Of a stretch of 64,000 bases of DNA, positions 25,491-34,436 are shown one piece after another. The notes below the pieces were generated by a model. The model had not been told where the DNA came from, ran no database searches, and saw nothing but the letters and a program-made list of their open reading frames with translations. The DNA is from Pseudarthrobacter enclensis (GTDB lineage Bacteria; Actinomycetota; Actinomycetes; Actinomycetales; Micrococcaceae), in the NCBI RefSeq assembly GCF_030811655.1, contig NZ_JAUSRE010000010.1:1-64000 (forward strand). The letters are read 5' to 3'. Within the stretch, counting starts at the first letter, position 1; each line of letters starts with the position of its first letter. A program made the translations under genes and the position numbers.

Positions 25491-26504
25491 TTAGTCGACA
25501 ACGACGGGTGCCACAGCGGAGACGAACGCGTCGGAGTGGAACCGGTCGGGGGCGACGCCGCACTCACGTGCCAGCTGCTCGGCCGCGATTCGTGTCATGG
25601 CTTCGCTGCCGCAGGCATAGACGTGGTGGCCGCTGAGGTCAGGGTGGTCTGCGATCGCGGCCGCCTGGACCCAGCCAGTGGCGCCGTCCCACCCGGGATG
25701 TGGGCGTGAGAGCACGGGCGTGAACCGGAGCCAGGGGTGACGCTGGGTCCACATGTTGATGGTGTCGAGGGCGTACAGGTCCTCGACGGTGCGTGCTCCC
25801 CAGTAGAGGTGCACGGGACGGGTCAGCCTCCGGGCGATGTGGTCGAGGATGATCGATCGCATCGGGGCGTACCCGGTGCCCGTGGCGAGCAGGATGATCG
25901 GGTCCTCGGCGCCATCGGGATCCGCGACGAAGAACTCGCCGAAGGGCGCCTCGATCTCGACAGTGTCATGGAACTCTAATTGCTGCAGGATCCGCGCAGA
26001 GAACACGCCGTTCGGCTCGTGGCGGATGTGCAGCTGAGCCAGATCGTTGTGTTGCGGTGCGTTGGCCAGCGAGTACGACCGGGTGTCGCCGTCATCGAGG
26101 ATGACGTTGAGGAACTGGCCGGCCCTGAACGGCGTACGCCGACCAATCGGGTAGCGCAAATCGAGGATGGTCACACTGGGCGCGACTTGGCGGCGCCGGA
26201 AGACGGCCGTCGTCAACCGCTTGCGTACCGGCGGTGTGCGTGCTTCGATCCGGCGCGGCGCAATTTCGATGTCTCCGACTGGTTGCGCCCGGCACAGCCG
26301 CACCTCGGTGGGCGCACAAACGGGCCCGCTGCCGAGGCCCTCGACTGAGCCTGACGTCAGGGAGCCCAGGCAGCTGTCGCAGACACCCTTGCGGCAGGAG
26401 TACGGGATTGCCCAGCCGGCCGTCTCGGCCGCATCGAGAACATTTTGTCCGGCATCGCAACCGAAGGCGACTTCGGAGTCGCGAACACTGATGGTGAAGG
26501 TCAT
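25491..26504 (-). CDS. tphA1: Terephthalate dioxygenase reductase subunit
   Basis: This 337-residue reductase passes electrons from NAD(P)H to the Rieske oxygenase. The N-terminal plant-type [2Fe-2S] domain has IPYSCRKGVCDSCLG and a fourth Cys in VRLCRAQP. The flavin domain has TRSYSLANAP and the nicotinamide domain LLATGTGYAPMRSIIL, ending with YACGSEAM. The domain order and length match TphA1 of Comamonas (336 residues from memory). The start overlaps the tphB stop. Confidence 0.85.
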   Translation of the reverse strand: MTFTISVRDSEVAFGCDAGQNVLDAAETAGWAIPYSCRKGVCDSCLGSLTSGSVEGLGSGPVCAPTEVRLCRAQPVGDIEIAPRRIEARTPPVRKRLTTAVFRRRQVAPSVTILDLRYPIGRRTPFRAGQFLNVILDDGDTRSYSLANAPQHNDLAQLHIRHEPNGVFSARILQQLEFHDTVEIEAPFGEFFVADPDGAEDPIILLATGTGYAPMRSIILDHIARRLTRPVHLYWGARTVEDLYALDTINMWTQRHPWLRFTPVLSRPHPGWDGATGWVQAAAIADHPDLSGHHVYACGSEAMTRIAAEQLARECGVAPDRFHSDAFVSAVAPVVVD

Positions 26505-27481
26505 CTCAGGGCCTCCTGAGGGGTCGGGGCGAGGAGCCGGAGCGCGGCAAGAACGGCGCTCGGATCAGCGATGCCCTGCCCGGCGATGTTGAAGGCGGGC
26601 CCATGGCCCACGCTGGCGAATGGGGCACCTGCGCCGATGGTGACCGCGGCAGCGGTACGCCCGGCCAGGGTCTTGATCGGGATGTGCCCCTGGTCGTGGT
26701 ACATCGCCAGGTAGGCGTCGGCATCGCGGTCGCCGCCGAGCAGGATGTCTGCGCCGGTTGGCCCGTCGACGCGTACCCCCCGGTCGCGGAGGGCAGCCAC
26801 GGCGGGCTCGGTGACCCGGCTGTCGTCCTCACCGAAGAGCCCGCCCTCACCGGCATGCGGGTTGATGCCGAAGACACCGATCCGAGGATGTGTGACGCCC
26901 ATCGCCAGCAGGGTCCGATGGAGCGCCAGTCCGGCCTCGATGACCAGCTCAGGGGTGAGCCGCGCCAGCGAACCAGCCAAGCGCTCGTGCAGCGTGACGT
27001 GAGCGATCCGCATCCCGCCGCCGACCAGCATCAAGAAGACTTGGTCGGCCCGGGTACCGGTGAGTTCTGCGATCAGCGGCGGATAGCCGGCGAAGTAGAT
27101 CCCCGCGCGGTGGACCGCGGTCTCCGAATGCGGGCAGGCGACCACGCCGGTATAACCGCCACCCACTGCTAGGCGGATAGCCGCGGAGGCATACGCGATG
27201 GTGGCCGCACCGGCGGCCGCACTCACCTCACCGACAGCCAGCTCAGAGGGGGCCAGCGCGCCGACGTCGACTAGGTCACATACCCCGGGCGCTGCGGTCG
27301 CACCGGGCGCTGCTTCGCGCAGGGTGAGACCGGCACGAGCGGCGTACGGCTCGACTACGTGCCGGTCGCCCACCACGACCGGCGCCGCGGTGCCGAGTTC
27401 TGCGACCGCCTTCACAGCGATCTCCGGGCCGATGCCGTTCGGATCCCCGATGGCGAGAAGAAGCCTGGGAACCCCGCTCAC
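26501..27481 (-). CDS. tphB: PdxA-family dihydrodiol-dicarboxylate dehydrogenase
   Basis: This 326-residue protein belongs to the PdxA family, to which TphB belongs. TphB oxidises 1,2-dihydroxy-3,5-cyclohexadiene-1,4-dicarboxylate with loss of CO2 to protocatechuate. It starts RLLLAIGDPNGIGPEIAVKA. Metal-site His residues lie in VTLHERLAG and YHDQGHIPIKTL, and a conserved CPHSETAVHRAG precedes them. A vitamin B6 role is unlikely because the gene is locked by 4-bp overlaps between tphA3 and tphA1. The start is GTG within the tphA3 stop. Confidence 0.85.
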   Translation of the reverse strand: MSGVPRLLLAIGDPNGIGPEIAVKAVAELGTAAPVVVGDRHVVEPYAARAGLTLREAAPGATAAPGVCDLVDVGALAPSELAVGEVSAAAGAATIAYASAAIRLAVGGGYTGVVACPHSETAVHRAGIYFAGYPPLIAELTGTRADQVFLMLVGGGMRIAHVTLHERLAGSLARLTPELVIEAGLALHRTLLAMGVTHPRIGVFGINPHAGEGGLFGEDDSRVTEPAVAALRDRGVRVDGPTGADILLGGDRDADAYLAMYHDQGHIPIKTLAGRTAAAVTIGAGAPFASVGHGPAFNIAGQGIADPSAVLAALRLLAPTPQEALR

Positions 27482-27942
27482 AGCGGCAGCACCAGCAGGG
27501 TGTCAATTCGAGAGCTGTCGCAGACGACGATCCTCTTCTTGATTAGCGCCTGACCGTCCTCGACAACGTACTCATCGAGATAGCGGCCGCTGGCGAACAC
27601 ATCGGTGGGGCCGTTGCCGGTGACGCGTATGACCAGGAAGGAGGTCTCGCTGGTGGCCCCACCGTCGCTCTCCTCGAGGATTGCCGGCTGACCGAGCAGA
27701 TGGCGATAACTGTGCGGCTCGTAGATGTTGGCTTCCTTGAGCGCGGAGACCCGGTCCTTGAGCATCGCCTTGTTGTTGGCCCAGATGACCCCTGCGGGCA
27801 GGCCGCGCCGGTGGTTGTCAGCCGTGGTGACCTTATAGAAGGCGTCATCGGTGAAGTGCTCGGCCCAGTCCTCGATCGGACCGTCGTCGATCGAGCGGAC
27901 GTAGCTGCCTTGAGCGCGGCTGATCAGGTTGAAGACGTCCAT
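27478..27942 (-). CDS. tphA3: Terephthalate dioxygenase small subunit
   Basis: This 154-residue beta subunit of a ring-hydroxylating oxygenase has a SnoaL-like fold: DVFNLISRAQGSYVRSIDDG, IEDWAEHFTDDAFYKVTTAD, and GNGPTDVFASGRYLDEYVVE. Beta subunits shape the alpha-beta hexamer and have no catalytic metal. The ATG at 27942 shares one base with the tphA2 stop; the GTG before it is also possible. Size equals Comamonas TphA3 (154 residues from memory). Confidence 0.85.
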   Translation of the reverse strand: MDVFNLISRAQGSYVRSIDDGPIEDWAEHFTDDAFYKVTTADNHRRGLPAGVIWANNKAMLKDRVSALKEANIYEPHSYRHLLGQPAILEESDGGATSETSFLVIRVTGNGPTDVFASGRYLDEYVVEDGQALIKKRIVVCDSSRIDTLLVLPL

Positions 27943-29234
27943 CACTTGCTCTCCTCGATGTCGAAGCCCATCGCCTCGCGGTAGACCTTCCAGAAGCCCC
28001 GGATCGAGGCCTCGGTGACCCGGCTTTCGCTCGAGACCGCCTGATCCCCACCCATCTGGACGGTGGCGAACTCGCCGCTGGCGCCGGCGATGCCGCGCTG
28101 GACGAAGCCACCGATCGCGCCGTCCTCCATCGAGACGTAGCCGGCGGGGCCGACCAGGTTGGACTGCTTCATCCGGACGAGCTGCTGCTCCTCGGTGTCG
28201 TCCTCGAAGCCGAGATAGGTCCAGTTGAGGTTGGTGGACTCGACTCCGGTCGGCAGCACCTGGCGTACGGCAATCGAGTTCTGGATCTGCTGCAGGACGA
28301 ATCCTGGCGAGACCGAGAGGATTTGTAGGGTGATGTCGTCGCCGACTTCGGAGAAGCTATCGACCAGGGACGGGTCCTCGAGCTGGTAGTCAGACTCTGA
28401 GCGGATCTTCTGGTCCTTGTAGTGCCCGGCCGCCTTGGCCTCGGCCTCTCGGTTGATGGCGGACCAGCTGACATGGTGGCCGCCGTTCTCGGAGACGATG
28501 ATGCCGCCCTTCTGGTTCAGTTTGTTGAGTCCGAACGTGGTGAAGAACAGGTGCAGGATACTCGCGTGGTAGGAGTCTTTGACGTTCTCCATGTAGAGCT
28601 TCCAGTTGTTCGGCAGGTTCTGAGTGAAGCGGCCCAGCACGACCGGCTTACGTCCACCGAGCACACGCTCGATCCGGTCAAGGATCTCCTGACCGAGGTA
28701 CTCCTCGATCTCGGGCACGTCGTTGTTGAGACTGCCGAAGATCAGACCATGCACATTGGCCAGCCGGAGACGGCGCGGGCTGTGGGCGGCCTTGCAGAAG
28801 TCCGGCGACATCCCGCCCTTGCCGTTGATGCCATCCTCGAAGGCGACGCCGGTCAAATCACCTTGAAGGTTGTAAGTCCAGGCGTGGTAGACGCAAGTGA
28901 AGTCTTTGGCGTGCCCGTAGTTCTCCATCGCGATCAGTGAGCCGCGGTGGGCGCAGCGGTTCTCGAAGGCGTAAATCTGACCGTCGTGGTCGCGGGTCAC
29001 GAGGACCGGCTGCTCACCGATGAAAGTGGCGCAGAAGTCACCTGGCGCAGCCAACTCGGCCTCCAGGCAGAGGTAGTTCCACATCGGACCGTGAAAGATC
29101 CGCTCCTGCTCGGCCTTATAGACATCCTCGTCCTGAAAGACCCAGTAAGGCACCTCTGTCAGCGACTTCGGCCAGCGGCGCTCAGACACCGTGTCCGGCG
29201 ATATGGCGGTCACGACTGGGTTGTACTCACTCAT
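27942..29234 (-). CDS. tphA2: Terephthalate 1,2-dioxygenase large subunit
   Basis: This 430-residue Rieske oxygenase alpha subunit has the Rieske motif [20 protein letters not shown] with the second Cys/His pair in TCVYHAW. The mononuclear iron motif is [11 protein letters not shown], with a distal Asp expected in the C-terminal region. With tphA3, tphB and tphA1 in the same order as Comamonas it should dihydroxylate terephthalate at C1 and C2. The ATG at 29234 follows AAAGGAATACGC. The divergent IclR gene shares the control region. Related substituted benzoates cannot be excluded as substrates from sequence alone. Confidence 0.85.
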   Translation of the reverse strand: MSEYNPVVTAISPDTVSERRWPKSLTEVPYWVFQDEDVYKAEQERIFHGPMWNYLCLEAELAAPGDFCATFIGEQPVLVTRDHDGQIYAFENRCAHRGSLIAMENYGHAKDFTCVYHAWTYNLQGDLTGVAFEDGINGKGGMSPDFCKAAHSPRRLRLANVHGLIFGSLNNDVPEIEEYLGQEILDRIERVLGGRKPVVLGRFTQNLPNNWKLYMENVKDSYHASILHLFFTTFGLNKLNQKGGIIVSENGGHHVSWSAINREAEAKAAGHYKDQKIRSESDYQLEDPSLVDSFSEVGDDITLQILSVSPGFVLQQIQNSIAVRQVLPTGVESTNLNWTYLGFEDDTEEQQLVRMKQSNLVGPAGYVSMEDGAIGGFVQRGIAGASGEFATVQMGGDQAVSSESRVTEASIRGFWKVYREAMGFDIEESK

Positions 29235-29265
29235 GCGTATTCCTTTGACGATGCTTGACAAACAC

Positions 29266-29301
29266 TGTTCGTTTTGCGAACATATGTTTTATAATCGAAC
29301 A
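29266..29301. promoter_or_regulatory. Candidate IclR operator between tphA2 and its regulator
   Basis: TGTTCG and CGAACA form a dyad with a 5-base centre at 29266-29282, and a further half-site TCGAACA lies at 29295-29301. IclR regulators of aromatic pathways bind GTTCG-type dyads. TATAAT at 29290-29295 is a good -10 box on the plus strand for the iclR gene, so the site would overlap its promoter. Confidence 0.6.
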
Positions 29302-29348
29302 CCGCCCATTAGATGTGCCGCTAGTCACATCTGTCAAGAGAGGCCTGC

Positions 29349-30098
29349 GTGGCGACTGAAGGAATGGCAGGATTAGCGAAGGGCCTGGCTGTACTCGAGG
29401 CCTTTGGAGCCAGTGCTCCTCGGCTCTCAATTAGTGAGGCCGCGCGTGCAACCGGGCTGAGCCGGGCGACGGCGCTCCGATGCCTGAACACGCTTGCCGA
29501 GCTCGGCTATGTCGCCTTCGACGGGAAGTTCTTCACTCCCACCCCACGAGTCCTCCGGATTGGTGCCACCTATGGCGAAACAGCCGCACTTCCCCAGCTG
29601 GCGCAGCCGCACCTCTCGGCGATACGCGAGGCGATCGACGAATCAACCTCTTTGGCGGTTCGCTACGAGACCGACTCTCTGTTCGTAGCACGCAGCGAAG
29701 GCGCGCGGCTGCTCAACACCGGCGTCCGCGTCGGCGCCCGGCTCCCGCTGTACGCCTCGTCAACCGGCCAGGTGTTGCTCGGCTCCCTGACCGACTCGGA
29801 GCTCTCCGACTACCTCGCCACCACCGAGTTCACGGCCCGCACCTCGCACACGCCGACCACTGCCGATGCCGTCGCGGAGCGCATCGAGGCGGCGCGCACC
29901 GACGGAATGGCTATCAGCAACGAGGAACTCGAGCCAGGCCTGCTCTCCATCGCGGTCCCTGTCCTGGATCCGGCCGGCCACATCGTCGCCGCGATTTCGG
30001 TCAGCGCATCGACCTCACGCGTCACCGTCGACGAACTCCGCGACCGCGTCGCCCCCGTCATGCAGCGTCACGCAACGGCGTTGGGGCGACAGCTCTGA
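29349..30098 (+). CDS. IclR-family regulator of the tph operon
   Basis: This 249-residue regulator has an N-terminal winged HTH (RLSISEAARATGLSRATALR, CLNTLAELGYV) and an IclR effector domain (LPLYASSTGQVLLGSLTDSE, ISNEELEPGLLSIAVPVLDP). The GTG start at 29349 follows GAGAGGCC. In Comamonas the tph operon is controlled by the IclR protein TphR with terephthalate as inducer; the divergent position and dyad here suggest the same arrangement. Confidence 0.85.
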   Translation: MATEGMAGLAKGLAVLEAFGASAPRLSISEAARATGLSRATALRCLNTLAELGYVAFDGKFFTPTPRVLRIGATYGETAALPQLAQPHLSAIREAIDESTSLAVRYETDSLFVARSEGARLLNTGVRVGARLPLYASSTGQVLLGSLTDSELSDYLATTEFTARTSHTPTTADAVAERIEAARTDGMAISNEELEPGLLSIAVPVLDPAGHIVAAISVSASTSRVTVDELRDRVAPVMQRHATALGRQL

Positions 30099-30186
30099 CG
30101 ACGCGGGTGTCCGACCGGCGATGCCGAACGCCAAGGACCATCGAGGGTCTGTCAAAAATGAGATAGTCCCACCCACAACGCTGGGG

Positions 30187-30321
30187 ATGCATGGTCACGA
30201 GCTTCGATCCGCCGGCCTCATCGAACCGGAGAAGATGCTGCGCGTACGCCAGCGCGCAACACTCCGATCTGCTCCGATGACAGAGGCATCGGAGCATACC
30301 GCCGGAAGCGTGGTGCCGTAG
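30187..30321 (+). pseudogene. Remnant of a plasmid gene related to 44665-44982
   Basis: The frame reads HELRSAGLIEPEKMLRVRQR and continues to a stop at 30321. It matches the C-terminal half of the protein at 44665-44982 (DELRSAGLSEPEKKLRVRKR). The N-terminal half and a start are missing. It shows that this part of X descends from the same kind of plasmid DNA. Confidence 0.6.
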
Positions 30322-30429
30322 GGGACATCGGTACTAGCGCCTACGCTCCCGCGGACGTGACCGTCCTTGCCTGGGGATGCAGGTGCCGGTGACCGACTGC
30401 TCGGGCGGCGGTCCAGCGCCGCAGGGGGC

Positions 30430-30806
30430 TGGGCTTTGGCTTTCTCCTGGGCAAAGCTCACCGGGCGCGGGTCAGGTGTGCGCCACCTGGCCCGCACGCT
30501 CGGTACCGACGTCATGAACGTCCAGCGGATCGCCGGGACCCTTATCGCCGCCGGCCTGTGTGTGACCACCCAGGACCCGGCCGACGCCCGTCGGCGCCCC
30601 CTGCACCCACCGCCGAGGGCAACCGGCTTGCCAAGATCGCCGCCCACCGCGCTGCGGCCAGCGAAAAAAACCTGAGCGCTGTGCTCGGGCCGCAGCGCTA
30701 CGCAGCCATGGTCAAAGGATTGCAGCAACTCCTCGCTCAGGATGACCCACCATCGGCACGGGAGGTCACCGCTCAGCTCCGGCCCGAGCACAGCGGATCT
30801 CCCTAA
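30430..30806 (+). pseudogene. Frameshifted MarR-family regulator
   Basis: Two frames together make a MarR-like sequence: VRHLARTLGTDVMNVQRIAG and LIAAGLCVTTQDPADAR end in one frame near 30595, and PTAEGNRLAKIAAHRAAASE, then LGPQRYAAMVKGLQQLLAQD, continue in the next frame to 30806. The break falls within the wing. The N-terminal helices before residue VRHLA are also incomplete. It is unlikely to be functional. Confidence 0.55.
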
Positions 30807-31022
30807 ACCGTGTCGAACCGACCAAACGCCGCAGGCTTAGCGTCTGATATTCGTCGAATTCACAAGCCACCCCTGCTTTAGCCCCGCGTTTGAGTGATGG
30901 GTGTTGCCGCGCCACTGCCTTATTTGCCCGGCTCCAATCCCGCCACCAGGGCTTGAATCTGCGGTTGCTCCGCTGGGAGTGCCTCTTGCCGTACCACTTT
31001 CGCTGGGGTCCCTTACGGCGAC

Positions 31023-31484
31023 TCACGCCACCTTCGCGTCGATGCGCTTCCACATCTTCGCGACATCAACTTCCGTGACCACCGCGCCGAAGGTGCCCCG
31101 CACGCTCTTCACGGTCCCCTCGTGCAGGTCGGGTGCGTAGGCGGCACAACAGTCCTCGACGAGCGTGACGTGGTAGTCGAGAGACAGCCCGTCGCGCAGC
31201 GTGGACTCCACGCACACGTTGGTCGCGACACCCGTAACCAGAAGCGACTCGATTCCCGCGGTGCGTAGAACCATGTCGAGGTCGGTACCCGCAAATGCCG
31301 AGTAGCGGTGCTTGTTCACAACCCGCTCACCCGTCTCGGGTGCCACGCCGTAGAACTCGGCTCCCCACGATCTCGTGTAACAGTTCGGCAGGTACGGCGC
31401 TGTGTCGACATCGCCGCCTCGTGTGTTCCAGACGTACGAGTCGACCTGCTCGTCCCCCAGGGTCAGCGGTGACCACGTGCTCAT
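31023..31484 (-). pseudogene. 5'-truncated isochorismatase-family hydrolase
   Basis: The 153-residue frame has the C-terminal two thirds of a cysteine hydrolase: the catalytic Lys in VVNKHRYSAFAGTDL, the cis-peptide/Cys motif LVTGVATNVCVESTLRD, and VTLVEDCCAAYAPDLHEGTV. The N-terminal strand with the catalytic Asp is absent, and the family is usually near 200-220 residues. The break at 31484 coincides with unrelated sequence, so this looks like a deletion product. If translated it should lack activity. Confidence 0.65.
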
Positions 31485-31524
31485 TTTTGCTTCTGCCTAA
31501 CATACGCCTTACACAGCCCTTGTC

Positions 31525-31818
31525 CTACAGATTCGTGCTGATGAAATCGGTTCGGACATGCTTCAGCGCGAACGAAACCGAGGGTTGGTCCGGGGGCTGG
31601 TAGACGGTTCCGGAAGAGTTTATGCTGGTGAAGGCCCAGGTTGGCCCGGCCCCCTTTTTGCAGGAATCCTCGTTATTCCATCCGGAGCTGGGGATAGTGG
31701 TAGGCACCGTCACCGGGTATGAGGGCAGATAAAGAATCGTGAGCGCGGGCTGCGCCTGTGCCGGAGAGATGAAGGGCCCCGTTGACCTATGCCTGTGGCC
31801 GTTACCCCTGGTTCCCAC
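31525..31818 (-). CDS. Unknown protein, possibly a C-terminal fragment
   Basis: This 97-residue frame reads FISPAQAQPALTILYLPSYP and SVSFALKHVRTDFISTNL at the end. No family was recognised and no ribosome site is seen, so it may be the tail of a longer lost gene. It overlaps the start of the plus-strand gene at 31789. Confidence 0.3.
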   Translation of the reverse strand: MGTRGNGHRHRSTGPFISPAQAQPALTILYLPSYPVTVPTTIPSSGWNNEDSCKKGAGPTWAFTSINSSGTVYQPPDQPSVSFALKHVRTDFISTNL

Positions 31819-32076
31819 CCTGTTCCCGTAATCCTTCAGATCGTGGCTGAGGACCCGAGGTCTTTGCAGGATGATTTGGATCGGGCCGTGGAACAGATCC
31901 GTGCAGCTGCTGTGTCCGGGGACCGGCGGGGGATCCTCGTTACCCGCCGGTCCCGGTCACTGTTCACCGTGGAAGCCAGCAGTGATGTCCCGCATGGCAT
32001 CATCCGGGAAAAGGACCGCTGGCACCGCCCGGTCAGCCATCTGTCCTCTGAACCGGGGGACGGCCCAGGGCTGTGA
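31789..32076 (+). CDS. Small protein of unknown function
   Basis: This 95-residue frame (VILQIVAEDPRSLQDDLDRA, SGDRRGILVTRRSRSLFTVE, DVPHGIIREKDRW) has the codon use of a real gene and a 4-bp overlap with the next frame. No family was recognised. The pair may be one operon of plasmid origin. Confidence 0.5.
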   Translation: MPVAVTPGSHPVPVILQIVAEDPRSLQDDLDRAVEQIRAAAVSGDRRGILVTRRSRSLFTVEASSDVPHGIIREKDRWHRPVSHLSSEPGDGPGL

Positions 32077-32574
32077 CCCCGGACCGGGCGGCCGGGGATA
32101 TCTGGCGGACAGATCCCGCGACATTGCGGGACATCGTGCTGGACCGGGACGCAATGGAGGCCCGCCTGACCCAGTGCCCGGCGCCGGAAAGGGTCTGGAT
32201 CCTGTGCCTGCTGGACCGGACCGAGGAAGCCATCACCGAAGGACAGAAACTGCTGGACGCTTCATCGGACCGGCTCCATCCCTTGCCGTTACTCGCCACT
32301 CGCCCAGGCATACCAACGGCAATACTCCTGGCACGAGGCCGCGAGGCTACAGGAAGAAGCCCTGCGACTGGCCCATACCCGGCCACGGGAAGCACTGGTC
32401 CGTCGTCAGATCGGCCGCCGGCTGTTCGACGAAGCACGCTACCGCGAAGCGGCCCAGGAATTCGAATGGGCCCGCGACCTCTACCGCAGCACAGGGCAAC
32501 GAGAACACCTCGTCCAGGCCTGCCAACAAGCCCTGGACAGAGCACTTGTACTCAGCCGCAGACCGGCACCATAA
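32073..32574 (+). pseudogene. TPR-like protein with a frameshift
   Basis: The first frame (ILCLLDRTEEAITEGQKLLD) is interrupted near 32293. The next frame continues as LAQAYQRQYSWHEAARLQEE, then LRLAHTRPREALVRRQIGRR and FDEARYREAAQEFEWARDLY, to the stop at 32572-32574. The joined sequence is helical with TPR-like repeats. Either one base was lost or the site shifts; decay is more likely given its neighbours. Confidence 0.5.
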
Positions 32575-32713
32575 GGGCCGCCGCTGCGTCCGAACCGCTC
32601 ACGCTGGTTCAAGGAAATGAAACTAACGGTCAAACAGTCCACACCCCATGGCACGACAGGCGGGTAAACGACCACGGGCGGTCCGCGCTACCAGCGGACT
32701 ATGCGTCCCAGGG

Positions 32714-32929
32714 CTACCCCGAACGGTTCTCGGAGTTTTCAAGTTCTTCCATCACAAGGGCAAGAAGATAGTGATCGATCGCTCTTAGTTCGTGCATCCC
32801 ATGTATGTACGCCTCAAACTCGAACGGCTCCGCGTCACCGCCATCGCCCCAGTACCGCAACCATAACTCTCCGACGCTTATCCCACCCCGGCCAAGCAGG
32901 TGTCGTGCTGTTCGTCGTGGATCTTCCAC
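32714..32929 (-). CDS. Small acidic protein of unknown function
   Basis: This 71-residue protein (TARHLLGRGGISVGELWLRY, then AYIHGMHELRAIDHYLLALV) has coding-like composition in a stretch otherwise free of genes. No family was recognised. Confidence 0.45.
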   Translation of the reverse strand: MEDPRRTARHLLGRGGISVGELWLRYWGDGGDAEPFEFEAYIHGMHELRAIDHYLLALVMEELENSENRSG

Positions 32930-33621
32930 AATGGCTCCCTTTACCGGGCGCCGGGTCTCCTGCGAGAGTGACGCCGATCCTGGCTTCCCAATACATCATC
33001 AATGATTCCAAAGCCCGCGCCAAAGGTCACCAGCATCAAACTGGAAAGGGAAGTCCGGGTCAAGAAATCGGATATCGAGCCACATCCCATGCAAAGAATT
33101 GCCGTGAGTTGTCCTATCGTAGGCCTCGGAAAATCGGGCCGCCCCGCTTAGGGACCTGTAGCGTCTGGGGGTTCCGCAGGGACAGCCGTAACGATTTGAC
33201 TTGAAAAATGCCTCCTAATATGCTCACCCAAGCGCCTCGATGCATCCCCCCAAGGCATCGAGGCGCTCCCATGCCGGGGCCGAGGGGCAGGTGCGCGTCC
33301 CCACTCACTACGCGTCCGCCCCGCTGTCGGAGTGGAGCATCTCGGCCCTCGGGCGCCCTTGTGCCGCCGCCCGGTCTGCCCGAGTACATCGGGGATAAGC
33401 CCGAGTTGGCCCAGCTAGCTAGCACAACCCAAGGCGCATCGGCAGGCAGCGACGCGGCCAACCGAAACCCCCTCACAGCGGCATGTCTCCCCGATCCTCT
33501 ACAAGCGGGGCACCAACGTCGCCGAGGATCTGCGCATCGACGATGCCATCGCACGCATCTTCGGCAGAAATCGCTAGACGGGCGCTACGTGCACGGGGCC
33601 TTTGGTTCCGGCAGTCGGTGG
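32930..33621. other. Gene-poor right part of X
   Basis: A 12-base perfect inverted repeat (GCGCCTCGATGC at 33232-33243 and its complement at 33255-33266) can form a strong hairpin. A coding-like tail reading VSPILYKRGTNVAEDLRIDD then AIARIFGRNR ends at a TAG at 33575-33577, 45 bases before the terminal repeats. It has no start and no recognised family. The rest shows nothing definite. Confidence 0.4.
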
Positions 33622-33718
33622 GTGCAGACGACTTCTGATATTCCGTGCAGGCGACTTTTGAAACTGACATGTGCAGACGAGTGTGGACATTCCGTGCAGA
33701 CGACTTCGGAAAATGACA
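33622..33718. repeat. Right Tn402-type end of X with four subrepeats
   Basis: GTGCAG-type subrepeats lie at 33622-33640, 33645-33669, 33671-33689 and 33694-33718. The outermost ends AAAATGACA, the inverse of the TGTCATTTT end of Tn402 elements. It is followed directly by CCTCG, the flanking duplication. Confidence 0.9.
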
Positions 33719-33824
33719 CCTCGAAAGAGATTCAATGGCCCCTCAATTTTCGTAGCAAAACCCAGTGCCGGTTTCTATGTGCCGATTCTGCTGCTGGTTG
33801 ACGGGTATTGGTACATTTGGATGC

Positions 33825-34436
33825 ATGGGACATCTTTTGGGTTATGCCCGGGTATCGACCGGGGACCAGGACGCCGCCCTGCAGCAGGACGCGTTGAAGG
33901 CGGCCGGCTGCTACCGGATCTTCACCGACACGGCTTCCGGGTCTCTGGAGTCCCGCCCGGAACTGACGAAGGTTCTGGATCAGCTCCGTCCCGGGGACAC
34001 GCTGGTTGTGTGGCGGCTGGACCGGCTCGGCCGGTCTATCCGGCATCTGATTGACCAGCTGGCCGATCTTCAGGCCCGTGGCATTGGGTTCCGGTCCCTG
34101 CAGGAGGCAATCGACACGACCTCCTCGGGCGGGCGGCTAGTCTTTCACGTGTTCGCGGCCCTCGCGGAGTTTGAGCGGGATCTGATTCGTGAGCGGACCA
34201 ACGCAGGTCTTCAGGCTGCGCGGGCGCGCGGGCGCGTTGGTGGCCGGCCCCCGTTGCTGACGAAGGACAAGCTCCGGACCGCCCGCCGGATGTATGAGCA
34301 GAAGGATATGACGGTCGAGAAGATCGGTGAAGTCCTGGGCGTCAGCCGGACCACCGTGTATCGGGCCCTGCGGCGCGAACCGGTCCCCGCGGCGGCACGG
34401 CGGCGTTCAACAGCCACACAGAAGACAGTCCGGTGA
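33825..34436 (+). CDS. Serine resolvase of transposon B
   Basis: This 203-residue small serine recombinase has the catalytic Ser in GYARVSTGDQDAALQQDAL, the Arg motif in WRLDRLGRSIRHLIDQL, RERTNAGLQAARARGRVGGR, and a C-terminal HTH (MTVEKIGEVLGVSRTTVYRA). The ATG at 33825 matches the family start. Its stop overlaps the tniA GTG. X inserted about 107 bases upstream, in the expected res region, so resolution of B may be impaired by the insertion. Confidence 0.85.
   Translation: MGHLLGYARVSTGDQDAALQQDALKAAGCYRIFTDTASGSLESRPELTKVLDQLRPGDTLVVWRLDRLGRSIRHLIDQLADLQARGIGFRSLQEAIDTTSSGGRLVFHVFAALAEFERDLIRERTNAGLQAARARGRVGGRPPLLTKDKLRTARRMYEQKDMTVEKIGEVLGVSRTTVYRALRREPVPAAARRRSTATQKTVR

Larger units (their letters stand above)
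23036..33718. mobile_element. Transposon X: Tn402-type element carrying terephthalate genes
   Basis: The ends are Tn402/Tn5053-type: TGTCGTTTTCAGTACCCGTC at 23036 and, inverted, TGTCATTTTCCGAAGTCGTC ending at 33718, with 19-bp GTGCAG-type subrepeats inside both ends. CCTCG flanks both ends (23031-23035 and 33719-33723), the 5-bp duplication typical of the family. Cargo is a resolvase gene, the tph cluster and decayed plasmid genes. tniA, tniB and tniQ of this family are not present, so it is non-autonomous. It sits about 107 bases before the resolvase gene of B. Confidence 0.9.

Noticed and set aside
26501..27481. Vitamin B6 biosynthesis gene pdxA
   Set aside because: The fold is PdxA-like, but the gene is locked inside the dioxygenase operon, where TphB is the expected member of this family.
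33232..33266. Perfect 12-bp hairpin as the end of an insertion sequence
   Set aside because: No transposase or flanking duplication accompanies it; it is more likely a terminator or stem from lost sequence.
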